A stretch of 64,000 nucleotides of DNA from Novosphingobium subterraneum. GTDB lineage: Bacteria > Pseudomonadota > Alphaproteobacteria > Sphingomonadales > Sphingomonadaceae. A program made the position numbers and the translations under genes. The notes beneath the pieces were generated by a model that saw only the letters and a program-made list of their open reading frames with translations, searched no databases and was not told the origin of the DNA. Location: positions 1-64,000 of the forward strand of contig NZ_JRVC01000019.1 in assembly GCF_000807925.1 (NCBI RefSeq). Reading direction: 5' to 3'. This document shows positions 38,148-47,203 of the stretch, piece by piece. Numbering within the stretch: the stretch's first letter is position 1; every line of letters starts with the position of its first letter.

Positions 38148-40208
38148 TCACCCTGCGGCACGGAGCCGCTCCTCATGGCTCTGGCCCAGCGCAACGAGCT
38201 GGACGACATCGAGAATGAGCGCGACCCCACCATCACCGAGGATGGTCGCGCCAGAGAAACTCGGGATCGAACGGTGCAGGCTCGACATGGATTTGATCAC
38301 GGTCTGGTGGCTGCCGATGATCTGATCGACGACAAGTCCGACCCGCTCGCCTCCGGTTGCGATCACCACGATCTTCTGGAAGGGGTCGGGCCGGGTGCCC
38401 GTCGCGAAAAGCTCGCGCAGGCGCAGGAAGGGCACCAGGCGTTCGCGCAACTGGATCATGCTCCTCCCGCGCGAACGGATGTCTTCCTCCAGGCTAAGCT
38501 CCAGGCACTCTTCGACCGCCGCCAGCGGGATCACGTAGTTGTTATCCCCGACCCTCACGAGCAGCCCGTCGATGATCGCCAAAGTCAGCGGAATGCGCAG
38601 GGTTATGACCGAGCCCTTGCCGGGTTCGCTGGTCATGTCGATGTGTCCCCGCAGGCCTTCGATCGTGCGCTTGACCACGTCCATGCCGACGCCACGGCCT
38701 GACAGATTGGTGATCTGGGCGGCGGTGGAAAAGCCGGGCTGGAAGATCAGCTGCAGCAGCTCGCTGTCGCTCAGCACCTGGCCTGGCTGGATCAGGCCAT
38801 TGGCCTCGGCCTTGGCGCGGACCCGTTCGCGGCTGATGCCGCGGCCATCGTCCTCGATTGTGATGAGCACTTCCCCCCCGGCCTGCTGGGCCGAAAGCCG
38901 GATGCGACCGGTCGCGGCCTTGCCCGCGGCAAGCCGCTCTTCCTCGGTCTCAAGTCCATGATCGCAAGCGTTACGGATCAGGTGGACAATCGGATCGGCG
39001 AGCCTTTCGGAGACGGTCTTGTCGATCTCGGTGCTTTCGCCATCGGTCACAAGCTCGATCGACTTGCCGGTCTCGCGGGCCAGGTCGTGGACCAGGCGGC
39101 GGAACCGTCCGAACAACGCGGCAATCGGCACCATGCGCAAGACCATCATCGTGTCGCGCAGTTCATTGGCAAGTCGTTCGACTTCCTCCGAGATCGAGCG
39201 CAGCGCGAGTTCGCCCGCAGGGCCGGAAATGCCATTGCCCGCAAGCTGGGCGAGGCGGCTCTGCACGATCACGAGTTCGCCCACCCGGTCCATCAAGAGA
39301 TCGAGGCGTTCAGCCGGGACGCGCACACTTTCGCTGGGGCCGCGCGCGGCTTTCGCGCTGGCAGGTTCTGCGCTGGCGACTTCCGCGATGGCCAGCGCCG
39401 CATGCTCCGACGGCGCGGGCGAGACTGCCACAGCAGCAGTGTCTGGCGGACCGCCTTCAGCCAAGGCAGCGGCTTCGTCATCCGCGATCGGCGTGATGGA
39501 CAGTTCCATGTCGTCAAGCACGAACAGGAAGACATCTTCGATGACATCGCGCGTCGCGCTGGCGGGCAGGTTCAACGACCAGCCCATCAGGCACTGCGTG
39601 GGATCGAGCTCGTCAAGTGGAGGAACAGCGTCAAAATCCGCGACCACATCGGTGGCGCCCAGTTCCCGCAACTCGTCGAGCAGAAGGAGCGGGTTTGTTC
39701 CGGTGGCAAGTGCATTGGCGGGCAGGCGGAAGTTCAGGTGCCATCCCTGACCTGGCCCGGCGGTGATCGTGGTGGCCGTTGTCGTGTCGTGACCGGCATC
39801 TTCGCCGCAGTCCACGGCTGCAGGGGCGCCTGCTCCGTCCAGCAGGGCCTGAAGCCTCGCAAGCAGATCGGCGCTTTCACTGTCCACGCCATCGCTGTTC
39901 GGCTGGTCGATGAGGGTGCGCATGTGGTCCATGGCAGAAAGCGTCAGCGCAACCAGCTCTGGCGAAGCGCGGGCCTGCCCCTTGCGGACCTTGTCGAAGG
40001 CTGTTTCGCAGTGATGGGTAAATGCGGCCAGAGCATCGAAGCCGAACATCGCGCCCGAGCCCTTGAGCGTGTGCATCCCGCGAAAGACGGTGTCGATGAG
40101 CTCCCGGCTGGTCAGGTCGTGGCTGAGATCGAGCAAGGCCTGCTCGGTCGCTTCGAGTAGCTCCCCGGCTTCGATCCGGAAGGCTTCGATCGGGTCCTGC
40201 CCGGTCAT
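38148..40208 (-). CDS. cheA: Chemotaxis histidine kinase CheA
   Basis: CheA autophosphorylates and passes phosphate to CheY and CheB. The 686-residue product has the full P1-P5 layout. The Hpt domain carries phospho-His46 in RGMHTLKGSGAMFGF. A P2-like region contains LLLLDELRELGA. The dimerisation domain has VRVPAERLDLLMDRVGELVI. The ATPase domain has the N box (HLIRNACDHGLE), G1 (EDDGRGISRERV) and G2 (GRGVGMDVVKRTIEGLRG). The CheW-like P5 domain follows from VGDNNYVIPLAAVEECLEL. It overlaps cheY by four bases. Confidence 0.97.
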   Translation of the reverse strand: MTGQDPIEAFRIEAGELLEATEQALLDLSHDLTSRELIDTVFRGMHTLKGSGAMFGFDALAAFTHHCETAFDKVRKGQARASPELVALTLSAMDHMRTLIDQPNSDGVDSESADLLARLQALLDGAGAPAAVDCGEDAGHDTTTATTITAGPGQGWHLNFRLPANALATGTNPLLLLDELRELGATDVVADFDAVPPLDELDPTQCLMGWSLNLPASATRDVIEDVFLFVLDDMELSITPIADDEAAALAEGGPPDTAAVAVSPAPSEHAALAIAEVASAEPASAKAARGPSESVRVPAERLDLLMDRVGELVIVQSRLAQLAGNGISGPAGELALRSISEEVERLANELRDTMMVLRMVPIAALFGRFRRLVHDLARETGKSIELVTDGESTEIDKTVSERLADPIVHLIRNACDHGLETEEERLAAGKAATGRIRLSAQQAGGEVLITIEDDGRGISRERVRAKAEANGLIQPGQVLSDSELLQLIFQPGFSTAAQITNLSGRGVGMDVVKRTIEGLRGHIDMTSEPGKGSVITLRIPLTLAIIDGLLVRVGDNNYVIPLAAVEECLELSLEEDIRSRGRSMIQLRERLVPFLRLRELFATGTRPDPFQKIVVIATGGERVGLVVDQIIGSHQTVIKSMSSLHRSIPSFSGATILGDGGVALILDVVQLVALGQSHEERLRAAG

Positions 40209-40570
40209 TGCCCCAGCACCTTGCGGGTTACCTTCAGCAGATTTTCGGCAACGAACGGCTTGACCAGCCAGCCGGTCGCGCCTGCGGCCTTGGCTTGCTG
40301 CTTCATGCCCTCATCAGATTCCGTCGTGAGGAATATGATCGGCGTACCGGCCTGAAGCGGCAGCTTGCGGATTTCCCGGATCATCTCCAGACCATTCATA
40401 TTCGGCATGTTGAGATCGGTGATGATCATGTCGAACTTCGATGACCTGGCCTGTTCGAGCCCTTCCTTGCCATCGGCTGCCTCCGCGACCTGATGTCCGG
40501 CTCCCGACAGCGCAATCCGGATTGCCATCCGGACGCTCATGGAATCATCGACGGTGAGTATGGTGGTCAT
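40205..40570 (-). CDS. cheY: Response regulator CheY
   Basis: A 121-residue single-domain receiver. The acidic pocket is Asp8-Asp9 (LTVDDS), the phospho-acceptor is Asp52 (ITDLNMPNMNG), the switch Thr is in IIFLTTESDEG and Lys104 is in WLVKPF. With no output domain, it must act by binding a target. No flagellar motor gene is present in the window, so that target may be a pilus motor or another protein. It overlaps both the STAS gene upstream and cheA downstream by four bases. Confidence 0.96.
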   Translation of the reverse strand: MTTILTVDDSMSVRMAIRIALSGAGHQVAEAADGKEGLEQARSSKFDMIITDLNMPNMNGLEMIREIRKLPLQAGTPIIFLTTESDEGMKQQAKAAGATGWLVKPFVAENLLKVTRKVLGQ

Positions 40571-40872
40571 TGCTCGGTGGCTCCGGTCGCACAGAGATTT
40601 TCACAGATCGCAGAGATCGGCCCGGCAAGGCCCGCGCGCTCGATCAGGCCGGCAACGGCAGGATCGGCAGCGGGCACGATCGAGATGCTCTTGCTTTCCC
40701 GCTGGGCAAACTTGCGCGCCGCCGCGAGGATCTGAAGGAAGGTGAGGTCGGCTTCGACCACGCTCGAGCAATCGATCTCGATCGAGGAATGGATCTTCAG
40801 CTCGTCGAGGATCGCCTCGCGGATGTCCGGGGCGGTGCTCAGGTTTGCAATAGTGCCAATCGGGATAGTCAT
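40567..40872 (-). CDS. STAS domain protein, first gene of the chemosensory operon
   Basis: A 101-residue single STAS-like domain. The core helix-strand pattern is SSIEIDCSSVVEADLTFLQILAAARKFA (quoted in part), where a Ser or Thr is phosphorylated in anti-anti-sigma factors. Here the DCSSVVEAD segment sits at that place. The ATG at 40872 follows GGAGGGA; longer frames upstream are not supported. STAS genes lead several chemosensory operons in which they may carry a partner-switch or docking role. The real partner is unknown. The stop overlaps cheY by four bases. Confidence 0.85.
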   Translation of the reverse strand: MTIPIGTIANLSTAPDIREAILDELKIHSSIEIDCSSVVEADLTFLQILAAARKFAQRESKSISIVPAADPAVAGLIERAGLAGPISAICENLCATGATEQ

Positions 40873-41280
40873 GTTCCCTCCGCCCGTTCCGGCCGACGAC
40901 ATGACTGATGGCTTGCGATCTGCTCTTTTTACGTTTTCCGCGATATAGTTGTTGTTACTAGGCAGAAGCTTCCGTTCAGGTAGCCATTGCCGAAGAAACT
41001 TCGTTAACCACGTGTGGTCATGAGCGGTTCGCGACGGCACTTCTAAAATGCGGTCCAGTCGCTTGTCGGCCCCCGCCATGACATGGCTGCCGTCGCGTTC
41101 CAAAGCCTGCAGCACAGCTGGTTGTGAGCGTTCGGACGGGCAAAAAAGTTTTCACGACAACACTTGAGAACAGACTTTGATCCGGCCCGAAATACCGTGT
41201 TGCGGAGCGCTACGATGAGTGTTTTACTTTGCCGCCGTGTGGTCCAATCATGCTGCTACACGGAATAAGGGTGGATGCAT
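40873..41280. other. Divergent intergenic region of the chemosensory operon and cytochrome c gene
   Basis: About 408 bases with no credible gene. It must contain the promoter of the chemosensory operon (minus) and of the cytochrome c gene (plus). An inverted repeat lies at 41235-41263. I do not see a convincing sigma-70 promoter or a TGT-N12-ACA site for PpsR. Confidence 0.5.
41235..41263. promoter_or_regulatory. Inverted repeat just upstream of the cytochrome c gene
   Basis: CCGTGT, 17 bases, then ACACGG: a perfect 6-base inverted repeat directly before the AAGGGTGG ribosome-binding site. It could be an operator or a stem in the mRNA leader. Its half-sites TGT and ACA resemble PpsR half-sites, but the spacing is 17 instead of 12 between the hexamers. 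Confidence 0.35.
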
Positions 41281-41799
41281 ATGAGGCAAGTTTTTCAATA
41301 CCTTGCGCTGTCAACTGCGACCCTGCTCCTCGCATCTTGCGGCGGTGGCGGCAGCTCTGACAAGACCGCAGCCGACTCGGCGGCAAAGCCTGCTGAAACA
41401 ACCACTGCCGCAGCCCCTGCAGCAGCAACCAGCGCGGCTGCGCCGACAGCAGATTCGACAGACACGCTCGATGGCGCGACGCTCGCTTCGCTGACCGGCG
41501 ATGCCGCGCATGGCAAGACCGTTTTTGCTCAGTGCCAGGCCTGTCACTCGCTCGAAGCGGGCAAGAACATGATCGGTCCGTCGCTCGCCGGTGTCGTAGG
41601 GCGCAAGGCGGGTTCAGAGGCGGGCTACAGCTATTCGGCCGCCAACAAGAACAGCGGCATCACCTGGTCTGCGGAAAAGCTGTTCCAGTATCTGGAAAAG
41701 CCCGCGCGCGTCGTGCCGGGTACCAAGATGTCATTTGCCGGCCTACCCAAGGCGCAGGACCGTGCCGACGTCATTGCCTATCTCAAGGCTCCGAATTGA
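41281..41799 (+). CDS. Membrane-anchored class I cytochrome c
   Basis: A 172-residue lipoprotein cytochrome. The signal peptide ends in a lipobox with Cys20 (TLLLASCGGGG), so the protein should be lipid-anchored and face the periplasm. A flexible linker rich in Ala, Thr and Pro extends to about residue 62. The heme domain has Cys85-x-x-Cys88-His89 (CQACHS) and a probable axial Met150 (GTKMSFAG), as in mitochondrial-like c2 cytochromes. It starts at the ATG at 41281 at proper distance from AAGGGTGG; ATG 41275 is too close. Its place at the edge of the photosynthesis cluster suggests that it carries electrons to the reaction centre or to an oxidase. Confidence 0.9.
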   Translation: MRQVFQYLALSTATLLLASCGGGGSSDKTAADSAAKPAETTTAAAPAAATSAAAPTADSTDTLDGATLASLTGDAAHGKTVFAQCQACHSLEAGKNMIGPSLAGVVGRKAGSEAGYSYSAANKNSGITWSAEKLFQYLEKPARVVPGTKMSFAGLPKAQDRADVIAYLKAPN

Positions 41800-41822
41800 C
41801 CTCGGTCCCTTCGGGTCGCAAG

Positions 41823-41855
41823 AAGGGGTGCGGACCATCATGGTCCGCACCCCTT
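41823..41855. terminator. Bidirectional terminator between cytochrome c and hemA
   Basis: A perfect 15-base stem, AAGGGGTGCGGACCA and TGGTCCGCACCCCTT, with a three-base loop. The A and T ends make it a terminator for the plus-strand cytochrome gene. Read on the minus strand, it lies 17 bases past the hemA stop and so can also end the long photosynthesis operon. Confidence 0.85.
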
Positions 41856-41871
41856 TAACGTAGCAGCAGTA

Positions 41872-43092
41872 TCAGGCGGCAGCCGAACGCCGCGCCAATT
41901 CGCACTGCGACCAGATGTCGCTCAGCGCATGGATCAGCTTGTCCACGTCACCGTCGCTGTGCACCGGCGAGGGTGTGATGCGAAGGCGCTCGGTCCCGCG
42001 CGGCACGGTCGGGTAGTTGATCGGCTGGACGTAGATGCCGTGGTTGTCCATCAGCCAGTCGCTGATGCGCTTGCACTTGTGCGGGTCGCCCACCATCACC
42101 GGAATGATGTGGCTGGGGTTGGGCAGGTGCGGAATCCCGATCGCGTCGAGGCGGCGGCGGACGGTCGCCACACGCTCCTTGTGCCGGGCCCGCTCCATCT
42201 CGCTCGTCTTGAGATGACGGATGCTGGCAGCGGCACCGGCGGCAAGGGCAGGGGGCAGCGCAGTCGTGAAGATGAACCCGCTGGCGAAAGTGCGGATGAA
42301 GTCGCACAGCGCCTCTGACGCCGCGATATATCCGCCCATCACGCCGAACGCTTTGCCCAGCGTCCCCTCGATCACGGTGATCCGGTCCATCAGGCCTTCG
42401 CGCTCTGCGACACCACCGCCGCGCGGGCCATAGAGCCCCACCGCGTGAACTTCGTCGATGTAACTCATCGCGCCGTGCTTCTCGCAGACGTCGAGGATCT
42501 CGGCGATCGGACCGATGTCGCCGTCCATCGAATAGACGCTTTCAAACGCGACCAACTTGGGCACGTCCGGCCCGTATTCCGAAAGCAGCTCATCGAGATG
42601 CGCCACATCGTTATGGCGCCACACCCGGCAGGTCGCGCGCGAATGGCGGATGCCTTCGATCATCGAGGCATGGTTGAGCGCGTCCGAGAACACCACGCAG
42701 CCGGGGATCTTCGCCGCCAGCGTGCCAAGACCCGCCCAGTTCGAGACATAACCCGAGGTGAAGAGCAGCGCCGCTTCCTTCCCGTGGAGGTCGGCCAGTT
42801 CCTGTTCCAGCAGCACGTGATGGTGGTTCGTGCCCGAGATGTTCCGCGTACCGCCAGCGCCCGCGCCGCATTCGTCGAGCGTGTTGTGCATGGCTTCAAG
42901 AACTGCGGGGTGCTGCCCCATGCCAAGGTAGTCGTTCGAGCACCACACCGTGACCTGCTCGGTCCGGTCATCGACATAGCGCGTGGCGTGCGGGAAATTG
43001 CCGCACTTGCGCTCGATCTCCGTAAAGATCCGATAGCGCCCTTCACCCCGGACCGCGTCCAGTTCCCCCTTGAAGTAGCCCTCGTAGTCCAT
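41872..43092 (-). CDS. hemA: 5-aminolevulinate synthase
   Basis: HemA condenses glycine and succinyl-CoA to 5-aminolevulinate, the first step of heme and bacteriochlorophyll synthesis (the C4 route of alphaproteobacteria). The 406-residue PLP enzyme has [35 protein letters not shown] (quoted in part), [29 protein letters not shown], and the PLP lysine in [15 protein letters not shown]. The open frame runs upstream to 43998, but the ATG at 43092 follows GAGGAC and starts the standard protein [11 protein letters not shown]. It is the last gene of the photosynthesis operon, so tetrapyrrole input rises with pigment synthesis. Confidence 0.97.
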   Translation of the reverse strand: MDYEGYFKGELDAVRGEGRYRIFTEIERKCGNFPHATRYVDDRTEQVTVWCSNDYLGMGQHPAVLEAMHNTLDECGAGAGGTRNISGTNHHHVLLEQELADLHGKEAALLFTSGYVSNWAGLGTLAAKIPGCVVFSDALNHASMIEGIRHSRATCRVWRHNDVAHLDELLSEYGPDVPKLVAFESVYSMDGDIGPIAEILDVCEKHGAMSYIDEVHAVGLYGPRGGGVAEREGLMDRITVIEGTLGKAFGVMGGYIAASEALCDFIRTFASGFIFTTALPPALAAGAAASIRHLKTSEMERARHKERVATVRRRLDAIGIPHLPNPSHIIPVMVGDPHKCKRISDWLMDNHGIYVQPINYPTVPRGTERLRITPSPVHSDGDVDKLIHALSDIWSQCELARRSAAA

Positions 43093-43127
43093 GGTCGTCG
43101 GTCCTCTTCGTGAATTCTTCTTTGCGG

Positions 43128-43907
43128 TCAGTTGGCAGGGCGGCGGCTGGGCAAGGCCCAACCCCACAGCGCCCCGTCGCGGATCGGCAGGGCCAGAAAC
43201 AGGTGTTCGAGTGCGCCAAGGGCGGCCAGCGCGAAGAGCAGGCTCGCGCCCGATGCACTGGCACTGCCCTCCGGCGCATTGATCGCGATCAAACCGAGCC
43301 ACACCGCAAGAGCGGAAGTCCCTGCAATCGCGAGAAAAAGTTCCGCTCCCAAGCGCCGCGGCCCGAAATAGGTCTTGAGGTAGGCGAGGTGCGGCGGAAA
43401 GATCTCGGTGCTCATGTTCGGCACGCCGAAGAAGATCATCAGCTTGGTCGAAAGCCGCATCGCCAGCAGCAGCGTGAACGTCATCGCGCCGATCTGGTTT
43501 GCCGCGTTCCAGCTCAATGAGATCAACCCGATGGCGCTCAGCGCCAGCGCGATCTCGTGCCAGGCCACCGCACTCACGGCGTGGAAGAACCGCTCCAGCC
43601 CGCGCGCTTCGGCGGGGCAAGCCTCGCGCCTCGGACCGGTCACCGCTCCCGTCAGGAAGCTGATCTCGTGCCACGACCAGAGGAGGATCGCTCCGGCAAA
43701 CGCGGCATAGACCCCGATCAGCGTCGGCTTGTTCATCGACCAGGCCACCACTGCCAGCCCGCCGACGCCCGCGATTCCCGCCAGCTTCAGGCTGCGCGGG
43801 AAAGTGCGGCGCTCGCGGTTGTCCGCCCAAGCGATCAGGCCGGTCGCAAGGAACCAGACCACGATCGTGGCGATCACCGGCAGGACGTGGCCGGTCCAGC
43901 TTACCAC
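43128..43907 (-). CDS. puhE: Photosynthetic complex assembly protein PuhE
   Basis: A 259-residue integral membrane protein with about seven hydrophobic segments (for example [18 protein letters not shown] and [17 protein letters not shown]). The segment [20 protein letters not shown] and the position between acsF and hemA identify PuhE (DUF3623), an accessory factor for RC-LH1 assembly that is found only in phototrophic Proteobacteria. It starts with GTG at 43907 and overlaps the acsF stop by seven bases. Confidence 0.93.
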   Translation of the reverse strand: MVSWTGHVLPVIATIVVWFLATGLIAWADNRERRTFPRSLKLAGIAGVGGLAVVAWSMNKPTLIGVYAAFAGAILLWSWHEISFLTGAVTGPRREACPAEARGLERFFHAVSAVAWHEIALALSAIGLISLSWNAANQIGAMTFTLLLAMRLSTKLMIFFGVPNMSTEIFPPHLAYLKTYFGPRRLGAELFLAIAGTSALAVWLGLIAINAPEGSASASGASLLFALAALGALEHLFLALPIRDGALWGWALPSRRPAN

Positions 43908-44989
43908 GCGGGCTGCATCCGCACCGTGGTAGGCAGTTCGTTGCGGCGAGGGCGCAACAGGTACATCCGCGCGAAGTTCGCGCCGGCCCCCAAAGCACCC
44001 GAAGCCCGCATCAGCGCGCCCGAAAGCCCGCCGCGCTTCTTGCCCTCTTCGATCTTCCTGCTCGCCACCAGCAGCCGCTTCATCGCCCGGCGGAAGCGAG
44101 GATCATCTGTGTCGAGTTCGACCGGGAACACCTGACGGCTGATTGCGGTGCAGATCTCGAACACGCGGTAGTCATAGGTCTCGGGATCGAGGCCCAGCGC
44201 CTTGTGGAACACCGGCCGCGCATGATCACGCACGTACATCGTCGAATAGACCGCGAGCAGGAAGAACCGCACCCACAGCTTGTTCATGCCCGTCAGCAGC
44301 TTCGGGTCGGCGCGCAGCAGCAGGGCAAAGGCCTCGCCATGACGGAACTCGTCGTTGCACCAGCTCTCGAACCAGTTGAAGATCGGATGGAAGCGCAGTT
44401 CGGGGTGCGCGGCCAGCTGGCGATAGATTGCGATGTAGCGCGCATAGCCGATCTTCTCGGACAGGTAGACCGAATAGAAGATGAATTTCGGCTTGAAATA
44501 ATGGTATTTCTTGGCCTTCGTCAGAAAGCCGAGGTCAATGCCGATCCCGGCATCCTTCAGCGATTCATTGATGAACCCGGCATGGCGGCTTTCATCGCGT
44601 GCCAGCAGCTTGAACAGCAGCTTCATGTCGGGGTTCTTCGTCCGCCGCGCCATTTCGGCATAGAGGATGCAGCCCGAAAACTCCGAGGTCAGCGAGCTGA
44701 CCAGAAAGTCGATGAACTCGGCCCGCAGCTCCGGTTCCAGCCCCTCGATCACCCCGGCAAAGCTTTCCTGGCGCTTGAAGTGCTTCTTGTTGGGATCGCT
44801 CACCATCTCGGCCATCAGCTCGTCCCATTCCTGGCGCACCAGCGAGACGTCGATGGAATCGAGCGCGGCAAAGTCGGTGGTGTAGAAGCGCGGGCTCAGC
44901 ACTGTTTCATGCTGCACCATCTTGTGCACATCGGGCTTGGGCGCACGTTCGGGCGCTGCCACAGGACGTTCGAGTGTGATCGCGTTCAT
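43901..44989 (-). CDS. acsF: Aerobic Mg-protoporphyrin IX monomethyl ester cyclase
   Basis: AcsF is the diiron, oxygen-dependent cyclase that builds ring E of bacteriochlorophyll. The 362-residue product has the diiron motifs: Glu in [26 protein letters not shown] (ExxH near residue 133) and the second set in [26 protein letters not shown] near residue 66 is also characteristic. The open frame continues upstream to 45352, but the ATG at 44989 overlaps the stop of the small upstream gene (ATGA). No anaerobic bchE is in the window. Using oxygen as substrate fits an aerobic phototroph. Confidence 0.97.
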   Translation of the reverse strand: MNAITLERPVAAPERAPKPDVHKMVQHETVLSPRFYTTDFAALDSIDVSLVRQEWDELMAEMVSDPNKKHFKRQESFAGVIEGLEPELRAEFIDFLVSSLTSEFSGCILYAEMARRTKNPDMKLLFKLLARDESRHAGFINESLKDAGIGIDLGFLTKAKKYHYFKPKFIFYSVYLSEKIGYARYIAIYRQLAAHPELRFHPIFNWFESWCNDEFRHGEAFALLLRADPKLLTGMNKLWVRFFLLAVYSTMYVRDHARPVFHKALGLDPETYDYRVFEICTAISRQVFPVELDTDDPRFRRAMKRLLVASRKIEEGKKRGGLSGALMRASGALGAGANFARMYLLRPRRNELPTTVRMQPAW

Positions 44990-45276
44990 CTCAGGCTCCC
45001 AGGATTGAAGCTGACCTCGTACAGTTCGGTCAGGCCAAGGTAGGCGACAATCCGCATCCACCCCCGCAGCAGGGGGCCTGCGCGGACGACGGTAGCCGTC
45101 CGCTCGAACACGGCACTTTCGCCGAAGGCCACGCGGATTGGTTCGCCATGAACGCGAACCTTGTCGCCGGGCTCGACAGACAGATTGCCCGCCAGCTCGA
45201 CATGCGCGTGGAAATGCGCCTCGCTCTGCTCCACCGCTATGCGACAGGGCACTTCGAAGGCGCGGGCGCGAATCAT
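44986..45276 (-). CDS. Small conserved-position protein of the photosynthesis operon, unknown function
   Basis: A 96-residue protein, [20 protein letters not shown] at the start and [17 protein letters not shown] in the middle. It is soluble-looking with short strands and a C-terminal helix [17 protein letters not shown]. It overlaps puhC and acsF by four bases each, so its stoichiometric expression with both is enforced by coupling. I do not recognise a named family. The position suggests a role in RC assembly or support of the cyclase, but no motif shows it. A longer frame to 45408 would run deep into puhC and is rejected. Confidence 0.8.
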   Translation of the reverse strand: MIRARAFEVPCRIAVEQSEAHFHAHVELAGNLSVEPGDKVRVHGEPIRVAFGESAVFERTATVVRAGPLLRGWMRIVAYLGLTELYEVSFNPGSLR

Positions 45277-45785
45277 GCCTGATTGCCCTTTGCTTTGGCT
45301 CCACTGAGGAATTTGGCAAAGGCGGCCCGGTTGGTCGCGCCGAACGAGCCAAGCTCGATCGAACGCCCCGTCGCCGGGTCGCGCAGCGAGAGCGATCCGT
45401 TCTCCCACTGCGTCAGTTCGAAGGGTGCCGCTGGGCCGATCCCCTTCATCTTCCTTTCGCGAGCCATGCCGCGCATCACGCCGCGCACGAACCCGCCGCC
45501 ATCGTTCTCGCCGATCATCGCGGCGAGTGTCGACCCTGTATCGGCATCCTTGACCATGACGGCTCCATCCGCCCGGTCCTCGAATGCCAGATGCCGCACC
45601 TCCAGCGCCGCCACGTTATCCCGCGCGCGTGCCACGGCCGGCACCGCCTCCCGCTCGAGCACCCCGACGCGCACCAGCGCGGTCAGCGCCAGCGTTGTCG
45701 CCACCAGCGCCCCTGCCAGGATCAGCGCCGGGCGGGGGACGGTGTTCTCGTGGTCATGGACCAAGCTGCCATGGTGGGAGCTCAT
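45273..45785 (-). CDS. puhC: Photosynthetic complex assembly protein PuhC
   Basis: A 170-residue protein with a single membrane helix at the N-terminus ([20 protein letters not shown]) and a periplasmic domain. [39 protein letters not shown] and [20 protein letters not shown] are typical of PuhC. It supports assembly of the RC-LH1 core. It overlaps puhB and the small gene downstream by four bases each. Confidence 0.94.
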   Translation of the reverse strand: MSSHHGSLVHDHENTVPRPALILAGALVATTLALTALVRVGVLEREAVPAVARARDNVAALEVRHLAFEDRADGAVMVKDADTGSTLAAMIGENDGGGFVRGVMRGMARERKMKGIGPAAPFELTQWENGSLSLRDPATGRSIELGSFGATNRAAFAKFLSGAKAKGNQA

Positions 45786-46405
45786 GCCGCCGCTCCCTGC
45801 AGGCCATGGTCACGCACCGGCACAGCTTTGGACCGCAACGCTGCTGCTTCGTTCGGCACCACTGCCGAGCAGGCCTTGGCGAGAACCTTGGCGACGGCTG
45901 CCGCGTCGGGGAGGGCGCGCAACATCGGGCTGGGCTGGCCAAGCCGCCACGGCCGCGCGTGCGGCCACAGCATGGCGAAGCCAAGCCGGTGCCGTCCGGT
46001 CAGTGTCAGCGCAATGTCACCATGCCCGCCGCCCTGCGGCCGTAGATCCGCCGAGCCGATCATCGCCAGCGGCAGGTTCACGCACTTGTTGAGCGCCACG
46101 CCGATGCGCAGCACCACGCGGCGGTTGGTGATCGTGTAGACCGTCGTCTTCGCCACGGCGATCGCGAACACTGCCAGCAAGCCTTGCGTGATTGCCCCGC
46201 CGACCACGGCCGCGCCCGCGCCAAACAGCTTGCCGCTGGCGAGGCCGAAAAGGGCCAGCACTGCGAAATAGCCGCTGACCCAGCGGGTGTGCAGAGCGCT
46301 GCGGGCAAAGGTTCGCCAATCGGGCGAGCCCTGCCACAGGATACTCTCGCCGGCGGGCAGATCGCCCGGCAGCCCGCGGATCGGCTCGTGGTCGTACTCG
46401 CTCAT
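45782..46405 (-). CDS. puhB: Photosynthetic complex assembly protein PuhB
   Basis: A 207-residue membrane protein with the PH-like domain of PuhB: GLPGDLPAGESILWQGSPDW near the N-terminus, VYTITNRRVVLRIGVALNK in the middle, and two or three hydrophobic segments between them. It is needed for efficient assembly of the reaction centre. It overlaps puhA (upstream) and puhC (downstream) by four bases each. Confidence 0.95.
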   Translation of the reverse strand: MSEYDHEPIRGLPGDLPAGESILWQGSPDWRTFARSALHTRWVSGYFAVLALFGLASGKLFGAGAAVVGGAITQGLLAVFAIAVAKTTVYTITNRRVVLRIGVALNKCVNLPLAMIGSADLRPQGGGHGDIALTLTGRHRLGFAMLWPHARPWRLGQPSPMLRALPDAAAVAKVLAKACSAVVPNEAAALRSKAVPVRDHGLQGAAA

Positions 46406-47166
46406 ATCAGCGGTTCCAGCCGGTTTTCGTTTGCATAGAGGTAGCCGGTGCCGAAGTAGGCCACCGTGCGCTCTTCCTCATACCGGGTGATCTCGCCCGG
46501 ATTGGCGGGGAAGGGGGCCCCGGCAAAGTCGGCCGCGTTGATAGCGTCGATGATCACAGCGTTCTTCTTCACCACTGCCATCGGCATCGGAGCGAGGACC
46601 GTCTTGCCGCCGGTATCGACCGCCAGATAGCGCACCAAGTGCTCGGCCCGGTCGACCCACATGTCGGTGACGACGCCAGCCTTGAGGCCATCTGCGCCAT
46701 AGACGGGAAGCCCGCGCGGATCGGTGCTGGCCGTGGCAACGCTGATTTCCGGCACCAGGCCCATCGGCACGAGGCGCGGATTGCCGTGGGCATCGATATC
46801 TGCCCACTTGGCACGGTCGGCATAGGAGCCCGGGCCGACGCCCGCGGCAAACACGTCACCCACCGGGCTCAGCGGTGCGCCACCGAAGTTCTCGCGACGC
46901 TTGGCGTTCACTTCGAACGGATCGCGCTCGCCGGTGGGCACGGATTTCGTGCCCTTGCCGAATGGCAGGATGAAGGTCTTGGGCGCGGCGGCCGAAAGCG
47001 GCCCGCCTTCGCTGAGCAGGCGCCCGGTCAGCGCATCCTCCAGCGGATAGCCTTCGCGCCGGTCTTCGCGCCGGAGCCAGAAGACAAGAGCGATGAAGAA
47101 CCCGATGAAGGTTATCATCGCGATCTGAGCGGCATCGATCGTGCCGACGATATTGCCGTAGTTCAT
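46402..47166 (-). CDS. puhA: Photosynthetic reaction centre subunit H
   Basis: The H subunit caps the cytoplasmic face of the L-M core. The 254-residue product has one membrane helix near the N-terminus (AQIAMITFIGFFIALVFWLR) and a large cytoplasmic domain. That domain carries the usual PRC-barrel-like segment (GLPVYGADGLKAGVVTDMWV and EHLVRYLAVDTGG). EGYPLEDALTGR just after the helix is typical. The ATG at 47166 lies 37 bases after lhaA. L and M (pufLM) are not in the window. Confidence 0.97.
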   Translation of the reverse strand: MNYGNIVGTIDAAQIAMITFIGFFIALVFWLRREDRREGYPLEDALTGRLLSEGGPLSAAAPKTFILPFGKGTKSVPTGERDPFEVNAKRRENFGGAPLSPVGDVFAAGVGPGSYADRAKWADIDAHGNPRLVPMGLVPEISVATASTDPRGLPVYGADGLKAGVVTDMWVDRAEHLVRYLAVDTGGKTVLAPMPMAVVKKNAVIIDAINAADFAGAPFPANPGEITRYEEERTVAYFGTGYLYANENRLEPLI

Positions 47167-47203
47167 GTGCGTGTCCTCTTCGCGTTCCCTGTGCCCCTGC
47201 TGC

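Noticed and set aside
41235-41263. PpsR site in front of the cytochrome c gene
   Set aside because: The TGT and ACA half-sites are 17 bases apart, not 12, so it does not match the spacing of the three sites at bchF, ppaA and bchG. Reported only as an inverted repeat.
43093-43998. Long N-terminal extension of hemA
   Set aside because: It overlaps puhE in another frame, and 5-aminolevulinate synthases start at MDYEGYF-like sequence at 43092.
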